Part shown: in pieces, positions 25,817-34,096 of the stretch
Position numbering within the stretch: position 1 is the first letter of the stretch
How the letters are laid out: every line of letters starts with the position of its first letter
Notes under the pieces: generated by a model
Databases searched by the model: none
Seen by the model: the letters and a program-made list of their open reading frames with translations, nothing else
What the model was told of the DNA's origin: nothing
Position numbers and translations under genes: made by a program
NCBI RefSeq assembly: GCF_003944755.1
Contig: NZ_RWGU01000034.1
Span: 1 to 49,528 of the forward strand
DNA from: Rhodovulum robiginosum
GTDB lineage: Bacteria > Pseudomonadota > Alphaproteobacteria > Rhodobacterales > Rhodobacteraceae
Direction: 5' to 3'
DNA length: 49,528 bases

Positions 25817-27118
25817 TCAGGCGGCGCTTTCGGTCCCGCCTTGTGCCTCCGGGCGCAGCCCGGCGGGCAGCGCACCGGCCTGCTGGCCGGCGAAAAGCCG
25901 CGCCAGCCAGGCCGCCTCGCGGTCGATGTCGAACGCGGCCTCGACCTGGCCGCGCCCCGCCGCGCCCATGCGCCGGCACAGCTCGGGGTCGGACAAAAGC
26001 CTGTCGAGCCGTTCGGCCAGGCTATCGACGTCTCCGGGCGGAATTATGAAACCGCTGCGGCCATCCTCGACCAGTTCGCCGACCCCGGCGACCTGGCTGG
26101 CGATGACCGGGATGCGGCTGGCCATCGCCTCCATCAGCACCACCGGCACGCCCTCGGCAAAGCTCGGCAGGACCAGCATGTCGGCCTCTTCCAGAAGCGC
26201 CGCGACCTCGGCCTGCGGGCGGTAGCCCAGAAACACCGACGCGGGGTCCAGCCCCAGGGCGCGGGCCTGCTGCTCCAGCGCGGCGCGGTGCGGCCCGTCG
26301 CCGATGATGCACAGCGTGGCCCCGGGATGGGCCGGCCGCAGCCGCGCGAACGCCTCCAGCAGCAGCGGCACGCCCTTGACCGCGTCCAGCCGGCCGATGA
26401 ACAGCACCCGCTGGCCGAAGCCGGCGCGCGGGCGCTGGCCGTAGCGGGCCGGGTCGACCCCGCAATGGACGATGCGCAGCCGGTCCCAATGCGCCCGGTC
26501 GGAAAAGAACATCGCCTGCGAGCGGCAGAAATGGCTGATGCAGGACACGAAGGCGGCGCGCGCGATCTTCTCGTCGATGCGCCAATACATCGGCTCGAAG
26601 AAGATCGCGGGCCCGTGCAGGGTAAAGCTGAACGGGATGCCCGACATCTCCGAGGCCAGCATCGCCACCGAGCAGCTGGAATTGGCGAAATGGTTGTGCA
26701 GATGGGCCGCGCCCTTGCGGCGCAGATACTGCGCCAGCACCGCCGCCTCGAGGAAATAGAACACCTGCCAGAGCGCCGCCCTGCCCCCCGGCGGACAGCT
26801 CGTCCACGCCAGGCGCAGCGCCGAGAACCAGCGCCGCGGCGCACGCAGCAGCGCCGACAGATGCGCCCAGAGCAGGCGGAGCGGGTTCTTGGCGGCCTCC
26901 AGCACGCACCAGGTGGCGCGTTGCTCGGCCTTCTGGTCCTCGCCGACCACGTCCCTTTCGGGGGCCCGGCGAATGGTGCAGGTGATTACCTCCTGGCCGG
27001 TGGCGCGCAGCGCGGCGATCTCGCGCTGGATGAAGGTGTGCGAGACCTTGGGATACTCGCCGGTCAGATAGGCCACGGGGGCGGTTTTGTGCATGACTCG
27101 TGCCTTTTTCCCGGTCAT
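25817..27118 (-). CDS. Glycosyltransferase family 4
   Basis: This is a GT-B enzyme of about 433 residues. It opens APVAYLTGEYPKVSHTFIQRE, then LHNHFANSSCSVAMLASEM, FSFTLHGPAIFFEP, SCISHFCRSQAM, the donor-site VLFIGRLDAVKGVPLLLEAF, and the EX7E-type motif SFAEGVPVVLMEAMASRIPV. The closing GRSGFIIPPGDVDSLAERL is typical. ATG 27118 overlaps the upstream GT2 stop by 4 nt and has GGAG ahead; an alternative ATG at 27094 would shorten the product by 8 residues. It belongs to the five-gene minus-strand operon 22244-27957. Confidence 0.92.
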   Translation of the reverse strand: MTGKKARVMHKTAPVAYLTGEYPKVSHTFIQREIAALRATGQEVITCTIRRAPERDVVGEDQKAEQRATWCVLEAAKNPLRLLWAHLSALLRAPRRWFSALRLAWTSCPPGGRAALWQVFYFLEAAVLAQYLRRKGAAHLHNHFANSSCSVAMLASEMSGIPFSFTLHGPAIFFEPMYWRIDEKIARAAFVSCISHFCRSQAMFFSDRAHWDRLRIVHCGVDPARYGQRPRAGFGQRVLFIGRLDAVKGVPLLLEAFARLRPAHPGATLCIIGDGPHRAALEQQARALGLDPASVFLGYRPQAEVAALLEEADMLVLPSFAEGVPVVLMEAMASRIPVIASQVAGVGELVEDGRSGFIIPPGDVDSLAERLDRLLSDPELCRRMGAAGRGQVEAAFDIDREAAWLARLFAGQQAGALPAGLRPEAQGGTESAA

Positions 27119-27957
27119 CGGCCGCGGCTCCAACCCGGTTCCTGCGGCCGCGTGCGCACCGCCAGATGCACCGCCATATAGGCGGCGAACCCGGCCGGGT
27201 GGCGGCCTGCCAGGCGCAACAGGCGCCCCGCCGTCAGCGGCGCCTTGGCCTCGTTTTCCATCAGCCCGGGCATGCGGGCGCGCAGCTCGTCCACCCCGGC
27301 ATCCTGGCGCCGGCGCACCCGCACCAGCCGCGAGAACCCTTCCACCATCGGCCAGTGATAGCGGGCGGGCACCTCGATCCGCTCGGCCGGGGCGAAGTGG
27401 AGCCGCACGAACGTGTCGTCGGAAATGATATCGGGAAAGGCGCCCCAGCGCGCCCGGCCCGCGGCGTTGACCGCGAACAGCCCCGCCCCCACCGCGCCGC
27501 CCTGCACGAAGGGCAGCCCCGCCCAGAACCGCGCATAGGCGCGGGTAAAGCGGCTGGCGGCCGGCGCGATGGCAAGCGTTCCGGTGGCATAGAGCGGCCG
27601 GTCGGCGGCCAGCGCCGCGCGCAGCTGGCCGAACAGGCCGGTATCGCAGACCACGTCGGCGTCGAGATAGGCGCGCAAGGCGCCCGCCGCCGCCGCCTCG
27701 GCCCGGTTCAGCGCATTGGTCTTGCCCGGCGCGGCGATCGAGAGACAGGTCAGGTCCCAGCCGCGGGCGGCGAAATCGGGCACCATGGCCTGCACGATGT
27801 CTTCGGTTCCGTCGGTGCAGGCATTGGCGGCCACGATCGCCTGAACCGGGCCCGCCGCCGCGTCCTGGGCCAGCAGCGCCGACAGACAGGCCCGGATATG
27901 GCCCGCCTCGTTGTTGGCGGGCAGGATCACGCTGAACAAGGCCGGATCGGGCGTCAT
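27115..27957 (-). CDS. Glycosyltransferase family 2
   Basis: This 280-residue GT-A enzyme has FSVILPANNEAGHIRACLSA, AIVAANACTDGTEDI, GKTNALNRAE and the DxD motif AYLDADVVCD. A later segment FPDIISDDTFVRLHF contains the acceptor-side ED/DD equivalent. There is no strong membrane segment. It is the first gene of the operon running to the CgeB-like gene and diverges from the WecG-type gene across 238 bp. Sugar specificity is unknown. Confidence 0.9.
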   Translation of the reverse strand: MTPDPALFSVILPANNEAGHIRACLSALLAQDAAAGPVQAIVAANACTDGTEDIVQAMVPDFAARGWDLTCLSIAAPGKTNALNRAEAAAAGALRAYLDADVVCDTGLFGQLRAALAADRPLYATGTLAIAPAASRFTRAYARFWAGLPFVQGGAVGAGLFAVNAAGRARWGAFPDIISDDTFVRLHFAPAERIEVPARYHWPMVEGFSRLVRVRRRQDAGVDELRARMPGLMENEAKAPLTAGRLLRLAGRHPAGFAAYMAVHLAVRTRPQEPGWSRGR

Positions 27958-28075
27958 GGAAACGGGGGGGATTCCTCGGGGTGGAAAGGCGGTCGCGAGC
28001 GGCCGGGGGCCTTGGGTGATTTCTATACGCCCCTGCCCGGCATCGCACGGATTTTCGGCCTCTCCCGCCAGGGCG

Positions 28076-28105
28076 TTGACAAAACCATGGATGCGGCGCG
28101 ACTAT
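28076..28105 (+). promoter_or_regulatory. Candidate sigma-70-type promoter for the WecG/TagA-family gene
   Basis: A perfect -35 TTGACA lies at 28076-28081, followed after 18 bp by a weak -10, GACTAT (28100-28105). It points to the WecG-like gene starting at 28196, leaving a leader of about 85 nt. The good -35 and its position in a 238-bp divergent intergenic space support it; the -10 is poor. Confidence 0.5.
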
Positions 28106-28195
28106 CCCGGCGGCCCGTCCGGGCCACCCCGGACCTGGGCGACATCAGCGCCACAGCACCATCCAAGAGCCGACACAAGCGAGCGGAGCGATGCT

Positions 28196-28978
28196 TTGAC
28201 CGACGCGATCTCCTTCGGCGCAGCGGCGGCGGATGACTCTGCGGCGACAGTGCGGATCACCGCCCCCACCCGCGCCGCCCTGATGACCGATCTCGAGGCG
28301 CGGCTGCGCGCGGGCCGGGGGTTTACGCTCGCCACGCTCAATCTCGACCATGCGGTCAAGCTGCGCCGCGACCCCGCCTTTCGCGCCGCCTATCTGGCGC
28401 ACAGCCATGTGGTGGCCGACGGCAACCCGATCGTCTGGCTGTCGCGGCTGGCCGGGCGGCGGGTCGAGCTGGTGCCCGGCTCCGAACTGGTGCAGCCGCT
28501 GGCCGGGCTGGCGGGGCGGCTGGGCGTGCCGGTGGCCCTGATCGGCGCGACGCAGGAAACGCTGGACAGCGCCGCGGCACGGCTGGCCGCCGATCATCCG
28601 GGGCTCGGCATCGTGGCCCGGATCGCGCCGCCCTTCGGATTCGACCCCGATGGGGCCGAAGCCGGTGCGGTGCTGGACACCGCCGCGGCGGCCGGCGCGC
28701 GGCTGTGCTTTCTGGCGCTCGGGGCGCCGAAACAGGAACGCCTGGCCGCCCGCGGGGCCGCGCGCCTGCCGGGATGCGGGTTCGTCTCGATCGGGGCCGG
28801 GCTCGACTTCATCGCCGGCAGCCAGCGGCGGGCGCCGGTCTGGGTGCAGCGCCTCGCGCTGGAATGGGCCTGGCGGATGCTGGGCGACCCGGGCCGCCTG
28901 GCGGGGCGCTACGCGGCCTGCGCGGCGGCGCTGCCCGGGCTGGGCCTGTCGGCGCTACGCGCCCGCGGGCGCGGCTGA
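28196..28978 (+). CDS. WecG/TagA/CpsF-family glycosyltransferase (GT26)
   Basis: This product of about 260 residues has the family landmarks TLATLNLDHAVKLRRDPAF, AHSHVVADGNPIVWLSRLAG, VPVALIGATQETL, GFDPDGAEAGAVLD, LCFLALGAPKQERLAARG and FVSIGAGLDFIAGSQRRAP. These match N-acetylmannosaminyl- or glucosyl-transferases acting on undecaprenyl-linked sugars. The start is a TTG at 28196 with GGAG 8 nt upstream; no in-frame ATG gives a complete N-terminus. It is a single-gene unit. Its stop codon lies inside four tandem 8-bp repeats (28973-29004). Confidence 0.9.
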   Translation: MTDAISFGAAAADDSAATVRITAPTRAALMTDLEARLRAGRGFTLATLNLDHAVKLRRDPAFRAAYLAHSHVVADGNPIVWLSRLAGRRVELVPGSELVQPLAGLAGRLGVPVALIGATQETLDSAAARLAADHPGLGIVARIAPPFGFDPDGAEAGAVLDTAAAAGARLCFLALGAPKQERLAARGAARLPGCGFVSIGAGLDFIAGSQRRAPVWVQRLALEWAWRMLGDPGRLAGRYAACAAALPGLGLSALRARGRG

Positions 28979-29004
28979 AGGGCTGAAGGGCTGAACGGCT
29001 GAAC
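28973..29004. repeat. Four tandem copies of an 8-bp unit GGCTGAA(G/C) at the end of the WecG-like gene
   Basis: Copies start at 28973, 28981, 28989 and 28997; the first two end in G and the last two in C. Each contains TGA. Because 8 is not a multiple of 3, the repeat supplies stop codons in all three plus-strand frames. The native stop of the WecG-like gene is the TGA in copy 1. It lies between the convergent ends of this gene and the RTX glycosidase gene. Confidence 0.85.
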
Positions 29005-29023
29005 CGCCGTGCCCGGGTCGGTG

Positions 29024-32023
29024 TCATGCGGCGGGATAGATCCAGCCGATATCGTTGATGCCGAGCCCGGAAAGGGTGATCTGGTCCTCGCCGTTGGACA
29101 GCACCAGATCGCCCGACACCTCCTGGACCGCATCGGAAACGCTTTGGGACGGGCCCAGGAAATCGCCCAGGTCCAGCGTGTCTTCGGCGCTGAAATCGGT
29201 CACCGTGTCCCGGCCGCAGCCGGCCGCGAAGACGAAGAGGTTCTGGCCGGCGCCGCCGGTAAGCGTGTCGTTGCCGGCACCGCCTTCCAGGGTGTCGTCG
29301 CCGGCGCCGCCGCTCATCAGGTCGTTGCCGGCGCCGCCGAACAGGGCGTCGTCGCCGGCGCCGCCATTCATGACGTCGCGGCCCCCCTCGCCATGGAAGG
29401 TGTCGTCCTGCTGCCTGCCCGAGAAGCTGTCGTTCAGCTCCGTGCCGACGATCTCAAGGCGGTCGGCCGAGGTCACCACCGAGCCGAAGCTCAGCGCGGT
29501 CTTGAACGCATCGTCCGACAGTTGCGGGCCGTCGGGCCCGGCGCGGTTGTCCTGCATCGACCAGTAATTGCCGCGCACATCGACCCCGTCGAACGCGATG
29601 CTCACGCCGCGTTCATGCGCGACATAGGCCCAATCGTTCTCGCCGTCGCGCAGCGACAGCGCGTCGCCGAGCGGACTCCACGGGTTGACCGCCTCGAAGC
29701 GCACGCCGCGCGTGGCGTCTTCGGGGTGCCCGAGTTCGACCACCGCGCTGGTTTCGAAGACCAGATGATCGCCGCTCAGCGCGACATGCGTGAGCGGGCC
29801 GGGCTGAGCGGTCTCATCGGCCTCGGTCCTGTCCTGATCCTCGGCGTCGTCGGCGCCGCCGGGAACGGGGTCCGCGGGCGTCTCGGTGTCCTCGGGTTCC
29901 GGGGCGGTCTGTTCGGTCTCCGGGGGCAGGGTCTCCCCGCCACTGTCCGCTTCCTCCGTCGTATCGCCGGGGATCGGGGGAGAGAGGTCGAGCATCTCCG
30001 CGAGGCTCAATTCCACATCGTCGTCGAAGCGCAGACGCTCGACATCGACCAGCCGGTCCGACCCATCGGGGCCGACGAGGCGATAGCCGCCCTTCTCTTC
30101 GGCCAGGGCGTAGTCTTCGGCGCGGCCCGACAGGATGAGCGTGTCGACCCCGTCGCCGCCGTTGATGCCGTCATCGCCGGCGCCGGCCACGAAGGTGTCG
30201 TCGCCGCCGGCGCCGATCAGGTAATCCTCCTGCAGGGTGCCGACCATCAGCTCGGCCTCGTCGCTGCCCTGGACGGTCACGCCCTGCTGGTAATGGGTGC
30301 CGCCCTCGGCCCCGTCCCACCAGGGCTCGGAGGTCTCGTTCAGCTCGTTCAGCCGCTGCAAGCGCGGGTTGTCGTCATCCAGCGACTGGGACAGACCCCA
30401 CGACCCCCACCTGTCCTGGCCGGAGACCTCGCCGAACTGCATGTAGGGCCCGTCGCTCACCTGCGACCAGGACTCCCAGGAGGCCTCGTAGAGATCGGCC
30501 ATTTGCTCGCTGCGGACGAAGTCGCTCATGAAATCGGTGAGCAACTCGGTCTCTTCTTCGGTGAGCGTGCGAATGGCGAAGGAGTGATGCACGTGCTGGC
30601 CGCCCTCATAGGCGACGATGTTCAGCCCCCGCTCGGCGGCGAATTCGGCATGGCGCTCGAGTTTCAGCTGCCGCGCCGGGATCGAGCCGCCGTAATCGGG
30701 GTCCATCAGCTTCTCGGCCAGATAGTCCATCGCATCGACATCCGGGTCCTGGATCGCCGCCAGCAACTCGGCCCGGTGCGTCTGGTTCTTGACGATCGAC
30801 GCTCCGAAATAGGTGGTGACGGCCACCTCCTCGAAAACGGTGGTCGGATCGACGAAGCCGTCGGGATCGTTTTCCTGCCAGACCCGGGCCTCGAGCAGGC
30901 GCTTGGTGATGTTCGGAATCCCGGTATGGGTGCCCAGCACGTTGACCAGCCGGTCCTCGGCCGCATCGCCGAACACCTCTTCCCAGATCAGTGCGGTCTG
31001 GGTCGCCTTCATCGCGTGATAGGCATAGATGTCGGGGGTGCCCCACTCTTCCAGCGCCTGGCGCTTCAGCCAGCTCGTCTGGTCGAAGGCCCAGTTCCAG
31101 ACCTCGTTGGAATATTCGACGCGCACCGTCAGCTCGGGGTCGAGATTGTCGCGCACATAGGTGGCGAACTGGCGGATATAGTCATCGTCCGCCATGTGCG
31201 GCATGGTAAACCACGGATCGGTGCCGATCTCGTTGGCCAGTTGCACCATGTATTCCACCGGCACGCCCTGGTCGCCCCAGGCCCCGCCGGGCCGGCTGCG
31301 ATCCTCCCAGGAGACGGCGTGGGAATTGTTGGTGTCGCCCCAGTCCATGAAGCGGATCTGGCGCGCGTCCTCGATGAGATCCAGCCAGTCGGGGTTGAAT
31401 CGCGCGCCGGCCTCGTAGAGGTCGAGATTTTCCTCGGCGACGATCGCGATATCGCGGAGGTAGTCGCCGGTGCCCTCGGGGTCGGTCTCGAAGATGTTCA
31501 GGGCGAAGCTGCGGCCTTCCTCGCTCTCGAAGACGATCCGGCCCTGCTCCTCGCTGAGGATGCGGGCGTCGCCGTTGAGCTCGAGCCGCCCCTCGCCCTC
31601 GTAGGTCAGCACGTAGACGCCCTTGCGGGCCTCGGCGAATTCCGGCTGGCCGGACCATTGCCAGAGCGTGCCGACCTTCTCGATCCCCTCGGGGATCTCG
31701 GTGACCCAGCCGCTTTCGTCGAGATAGCCGCCCTCGCGCAGATCGCTCTGCTTCATATCCCCGAACGACCCGGGCTCGTGCCCGCGCCACTGGCGCATGA
31801 GGTCCATGAGGTTGAGAAACTGCATGCCGGGGCCATAATCCGTCGGCGTTCCGAGATTGAAGGCCAGGGTCGGATTGCTCAGGCCGGTCGCGGTGGTTGC
31901 CGCGTCCGCAGTGCTCAGCGTGCTCATCAGGCATAGCCCCGTGATTAGGCGCAGGACATGGCCCAGGATGACCGAGTGAAGCCTTCCCCAGAGCCGCCCC
32001 TGCGCGGTTGATGCGTATCTCAT
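29024..32023 (-). CDS. RTX-type secreted glycoside hydrolase (probable type I secretion substrate)
   Basis: This 999-residue protein has a TIM-barrel-like catalytic half (about 45-570) with VRVEYSNEVWNW (Asn306-Glu307, the NE acid/base pattern of clan GH-A enzymes) and IVAYEGGQHVHH, giving Glu473 as probable nucleophile. An RTX block follows (YLIGAGGDDTFVAGAGDDG, about 601-630). Next come an acidic Pro/Glu/Asp linker (about 695-765) and a beta-rich domain. The main RTX array, GGAGDDALFGGAGNDLMSGG and onward, comes next, then a C-terminal type I secretion region ending GINDIGWIYPAA. The partner is presumably the exporter at 47761-3114. Rhizobial PrsDE-secreted glycanases that trim EPS are the obvious parallel. 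The start has an AAGGAA site; a start at 31927 would remove a signal-like N-terminus. Confidence 0.85.
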   Translation of the reverse strand: MRYASTAQGRLWGRLHSVILGHVLRLITGLCLMSTLSTADAATTATGLSNPTLAFNLGTPTDYGPGMQFLNLMDLMRQWRGHEPGSFGDMKQSDLREGGYLDESGWVTEIPEGIEKVGTLWQWSGQPEFAEARKGVYVLTYEGEGRLELNGDARILSEEQGRIVFESEEGRSFALNIFETDPEGTGDYLRDIAIVAEENLDLYEAGARFNPDWLDLIEDARQIRFMDWGDTNNSHAVSWEDRSRPGGAWGDQGVPVEYMVQLANEIGTDPWFTMPHMADDDYIRQFATYVRDNLDPELTVRVEYSNEVWNWAFDQTSWLKRQALEEWGTPDIYAYHAMKATQTALIWEEVFGDAAEDRLVNVLGTHTGIPNITKRLLEARVWQENDPDGFVDPTTVFEEVAVTTYFGASIVKNQTHRAELLAAIQDPDVDAMDYLAEKLMDPDYGGSIPARQLKLERHAEFAAERGLNIVAYEGGQHVHHSFAIRTLTEEETELLTDFMSDFVRSEQMADLYEASWESWSQVSDGPYMQFGEVSGQDRWGSWGLSQSLDDDNPRLQRLNELNETSEPWWDGAEGGTHYQQGVTVQGSDEAELMVGTLQEDYLIGAGGDDTFVAGAGDDGINGGDGVDTLILSGRAEDYALAEEKGGYRLVGPDGSDRLVDVERLRFDDDVELSLAEMLDLSPPIPGDTTEEADSGGETLPPETEQTAPEPEDTETPADPVPGGADDAEDQDRTEADETAQPGPLTHVALSGDHLVFETSAVVELGHPEDATRGVRFEAVNPWSPLGDALSLRDGENDWAYVAHERGVSIAFDGVDVRGNYWSMQDNRAGPDGPQLSDDAFKTALSFGSVVTSADRLEIVGTELNDSFSGRQQDDTFHGEGGRDVMNGGAGDDALFGGAGNDLMSGGAGDDTLEGGAGNDTLTGGAGQNLFVFAAGCGRDTVTDFSAEDTLDLGDFLGPSQSVSDAVQEVSGDLVLSNGEDQITLSGLGINDIGWIYPAA

Positions 32024-32195
32024 CGGGATTGTTTCCTTACGGGATGGCAGGTTTTCGGGAAAAGTAAGGCGCTTTCGGGGCTGCCCGCGCGAATTTTCCG
32101 CAAGCGCAGCCCGGCGGCGCGGATTGTCGCCGATCCGGTATCGTTTTCAGAACGGCGATGATCGCACCCGGATCAGGCGCGCGTCAGGAGGCGCG

Positions 32196-33794
32196 TCAGG
32201 CGTCGGGCACGAAGCGCGGCAGAACCTCGACGGTTTCGAGAAACACCTCTTTCAGGCGGTCTTCGGCGGCGGCCTCGGTCTCGTCCTCGGCGATGGGGGT
32301 GATCAGCCGCACCAGCGCACCGTCGGTGCGCCCCATGGTGATGCCGTCGACCAGCAGGTAGAACTTGGCGGCGAAGTCCCAGGCGACGTGGCGGCCGTGC
32401 TGTTCGAACCAGTAATAGACCAGCATCCGGACCTCGCCCTTCTGGATCACCGCCCGGTTGAGGTTGTAGGGCGCGTCGAGGCCGACCTCGGGGGCGATGT
32501 CGACCCGTTCCAGCCAGGCGATCTCCCAGCCCGAGCCGGGCAGGCAGATCTCGGGGGAATGGGTGCCGCCCTTGGTCTGGTCCTCGTACCAGGCCACGAA
32601 CAGCTCGACCGGGGCCTTGTGGCCGGGATGGGCGAAGGAAACCGAGTGGTAATCGTCGGCGGCCAGCGATTTCTCGATGCCGGGGCCGAGGGTCTTGGGC
32701 GCCGAGGACACCCACTCGCCCATCCGGCGCGGGAACAGGGTGAAGGGCTCGCGCGCGACGGCCTGGGTGGCGATCTCGGGGCGGACCTGCCAGGTCAGCG
32801 CGCCCGCGCTCAGCAGCAGCGCGCCCAGGATCAGCGCCGCAGAGGGGCGCACCAGGCGCAGCCGGGCGGCCTGGGCGGCCAGCCCGTGGGTGTCGAGATC
32901 CAGCGCCTCGGCGAGGCCGGGCCGGTCGGGATGCAAGAACAGCATCAGCCAGGCCAGGAAGAACAGGATCAGCACGCAGGACATGAAGATCACCCAGCCC
33001 TCGAAGAAGTGGCTGAACCCCTCGACATGCTCGATCCCCCAGGTGTCGACGATGTAGCCGGCGATGGCGATGCGCACCGCGTTCATGAACACGGTGATCG
33101 GCGCCGCCGAGATCAGAAGCACCGCCTTGTGCCACATCGGCCCGCGATAGAGCACCGCGAAGATGTAGGAAAACGACAGGATCGGGAACAGATAGCGCAG
33201 CCCCGAACAGGCCTCGGCCACATGCAGCTTGTAGACGCCGAGGTCGATGATGTTGCCTTCGAGATAGACCGAAACGCCGATGAGATACAGAAACCACACG
33301 CCGAGCTCGGACGAGATCATCTGCAGGAAGGTCGACAGCTTGTAATACAGCACCCCCGGCAGCGGCAGCATGTAGACCAGGTGCAGCACCGGCGGCCAGA
33401 AGGCGCGCCCGGTTTTCCAGCCGAAGGAAATCAGCAGGATCGCGCCGACCCACAGGATCAGCGCATAGGCCACCACGTCGTCGATCTCGGCCAGCTTGCC
33501 CAGAAGGCCGAAGGCCATGGCAAAGACCAGCAGCGCCACGCCCGGCCAGCGGTCGGAGACCGGGCCGGGCTGAACCGGGACGTATTTCAGCTGGCGCAGG
33601 AACAAAAGCGCCGACAGCACCGGGATCAGCGGCCCGTGGCTGTATTCGGGCATCTGCCAGGCCTCGAACAGGGCGTTCAGCCCCTCCTGGAAAAAGACGG
33701 CGGCGGCCAGAACGGCGACAAGCAGCCAGAACGGACCCATCAGGTTGGTCTGGCTGGCAAAACGGCGCGGAGACGTATCGCTGGTCAGGGACAT
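32196..33794 (-). CDS. xrtD: VPLPA-CTERM-specific exosortase XrtD with fused EpsI domain
   Basis: This 532-residue integral membrane cysteine transpeptidase family protein has an exosortase core of about 8 spans. The catalytic triad is visible: VAEACSGLRYL (Cys196), NAVRIAIAG (Arg241) and GFSHFFEGW (His262). The C-terminal EpsI domain (about 330-530) carries THSPEICLPGSGW. Core plus EpsI in one chain is characteristic of XrtD of Rhodobacterales, which recognises VPLPA-CTERM tails. A candidate substrate is encoded at 45699-46634. The stop lies in a 12-bp tandem duplication (32179-32202), so a second in-frame TGA follows 12 nt later. The RTX glycosidase gene is 172 nt downstream on the same strand. 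Confidence 0.93.
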   Translation of the reverse strand: MSLTSDTSPRRFASQTNLMGPFWLLVAVLAAAVFFQEGLNALFEAWQMPEYSHGPLIPVLSALLFLRQLKYVPVQPGPVSDRWPGVALLVFAMAFGLLGKLAEIDDVVAYALILWVGAILLISFGWKTGRAFWPPVLHLVYMLPLPGVLYYKLSTFLQMISSELGVWFLYLIGVSVYLEGNIIDLGVYKLHVAEACSGLRYLFPILSFSYIFAVLYRGPMWHKAVLLISAAPITVFMNAVRIAIAGYIVDTWGIEHVEGFSHFFEGWVIFMSCVLILFFLAWLMLFLHPDRPGLAEALDLDTHGLAAQAARLRLVRPSAALILGALLLSAGALTWQVRPEIATQAVAREPFTLFPRRMGEWVSSAPKTLGPGIEKSLAADDYHSVSFAHPGHKAPVELFVAWYEDQTKGGTHSPEICLPGSGWEIAWLERVDIAPEVGLDAPYNLNRAVIQKGEVRMLVYYWFEQHGRHVAWDFAAKFYLLVDGITMGRTDGALVRLITPIAEDETEAAAEDRLKEVFLETVEVLPRFVPDA

Positions 33795-34096
33795 TCGGGA
33801 AACGGACCTTGTAAATACTCAACAGACGAAAGATGGATCGCGTGGCTATGCATGCGACACAATAGCCGATCCGCGGCGCGCCAAACAGGCCGCTCACTTA
33901 AAATTAAGCGTTTCCGCCAAAGCGGTTTCTGCGCCGGGCACACTGACGCGCATCCGGGCCCGATTGCCGGGCCTGCAGAAACGGTGGCGGGTATCATCGC
34001 GCGTCTTCGACAGCACGATGCCGGCAGCCGGCAGCCCGTTTCGGGAATGCCATCGCGGCGGCTGCACCCATGCTGTGACCCGATCTTGCGCATCGG
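33795..34096. promoter_or_regulatory. 302-bp non-coding region upstream of xrtD
   Basis: No gene is seen. On the minus strand this is the leader of xrtD, and the sulfotransferase gene at 34097 ends at its far side. It holds an inverted repeat GGCTAT / ATAGCC (33844-33849 and 33862-33867, 12-bp spacer) within 75 bp of the xrtD start, and an AT-rich spot CTTAAAATTAAG near 33898. Either could be part of a promoter or operator; no confident -35/-10 pair was found. Confidence 0.4.

Noticed and set aside
29230-29400. Short-period repeats that could suggest a CRISPR-like or satellite array
   Set aside because: They are codons of RTX nonapeptide repeats (GGAGxD) in frame with the glycosidase; no spacers of unique sequence.
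29009-31936. Open frame of nearly 1000 codons on the plus strand opposite the RTX glycosidase
   Set aside because: It mirrors the coding strand of the RTX gene in high-GC DNA, shows repetitive low-complexity residues and no recognisable domain.
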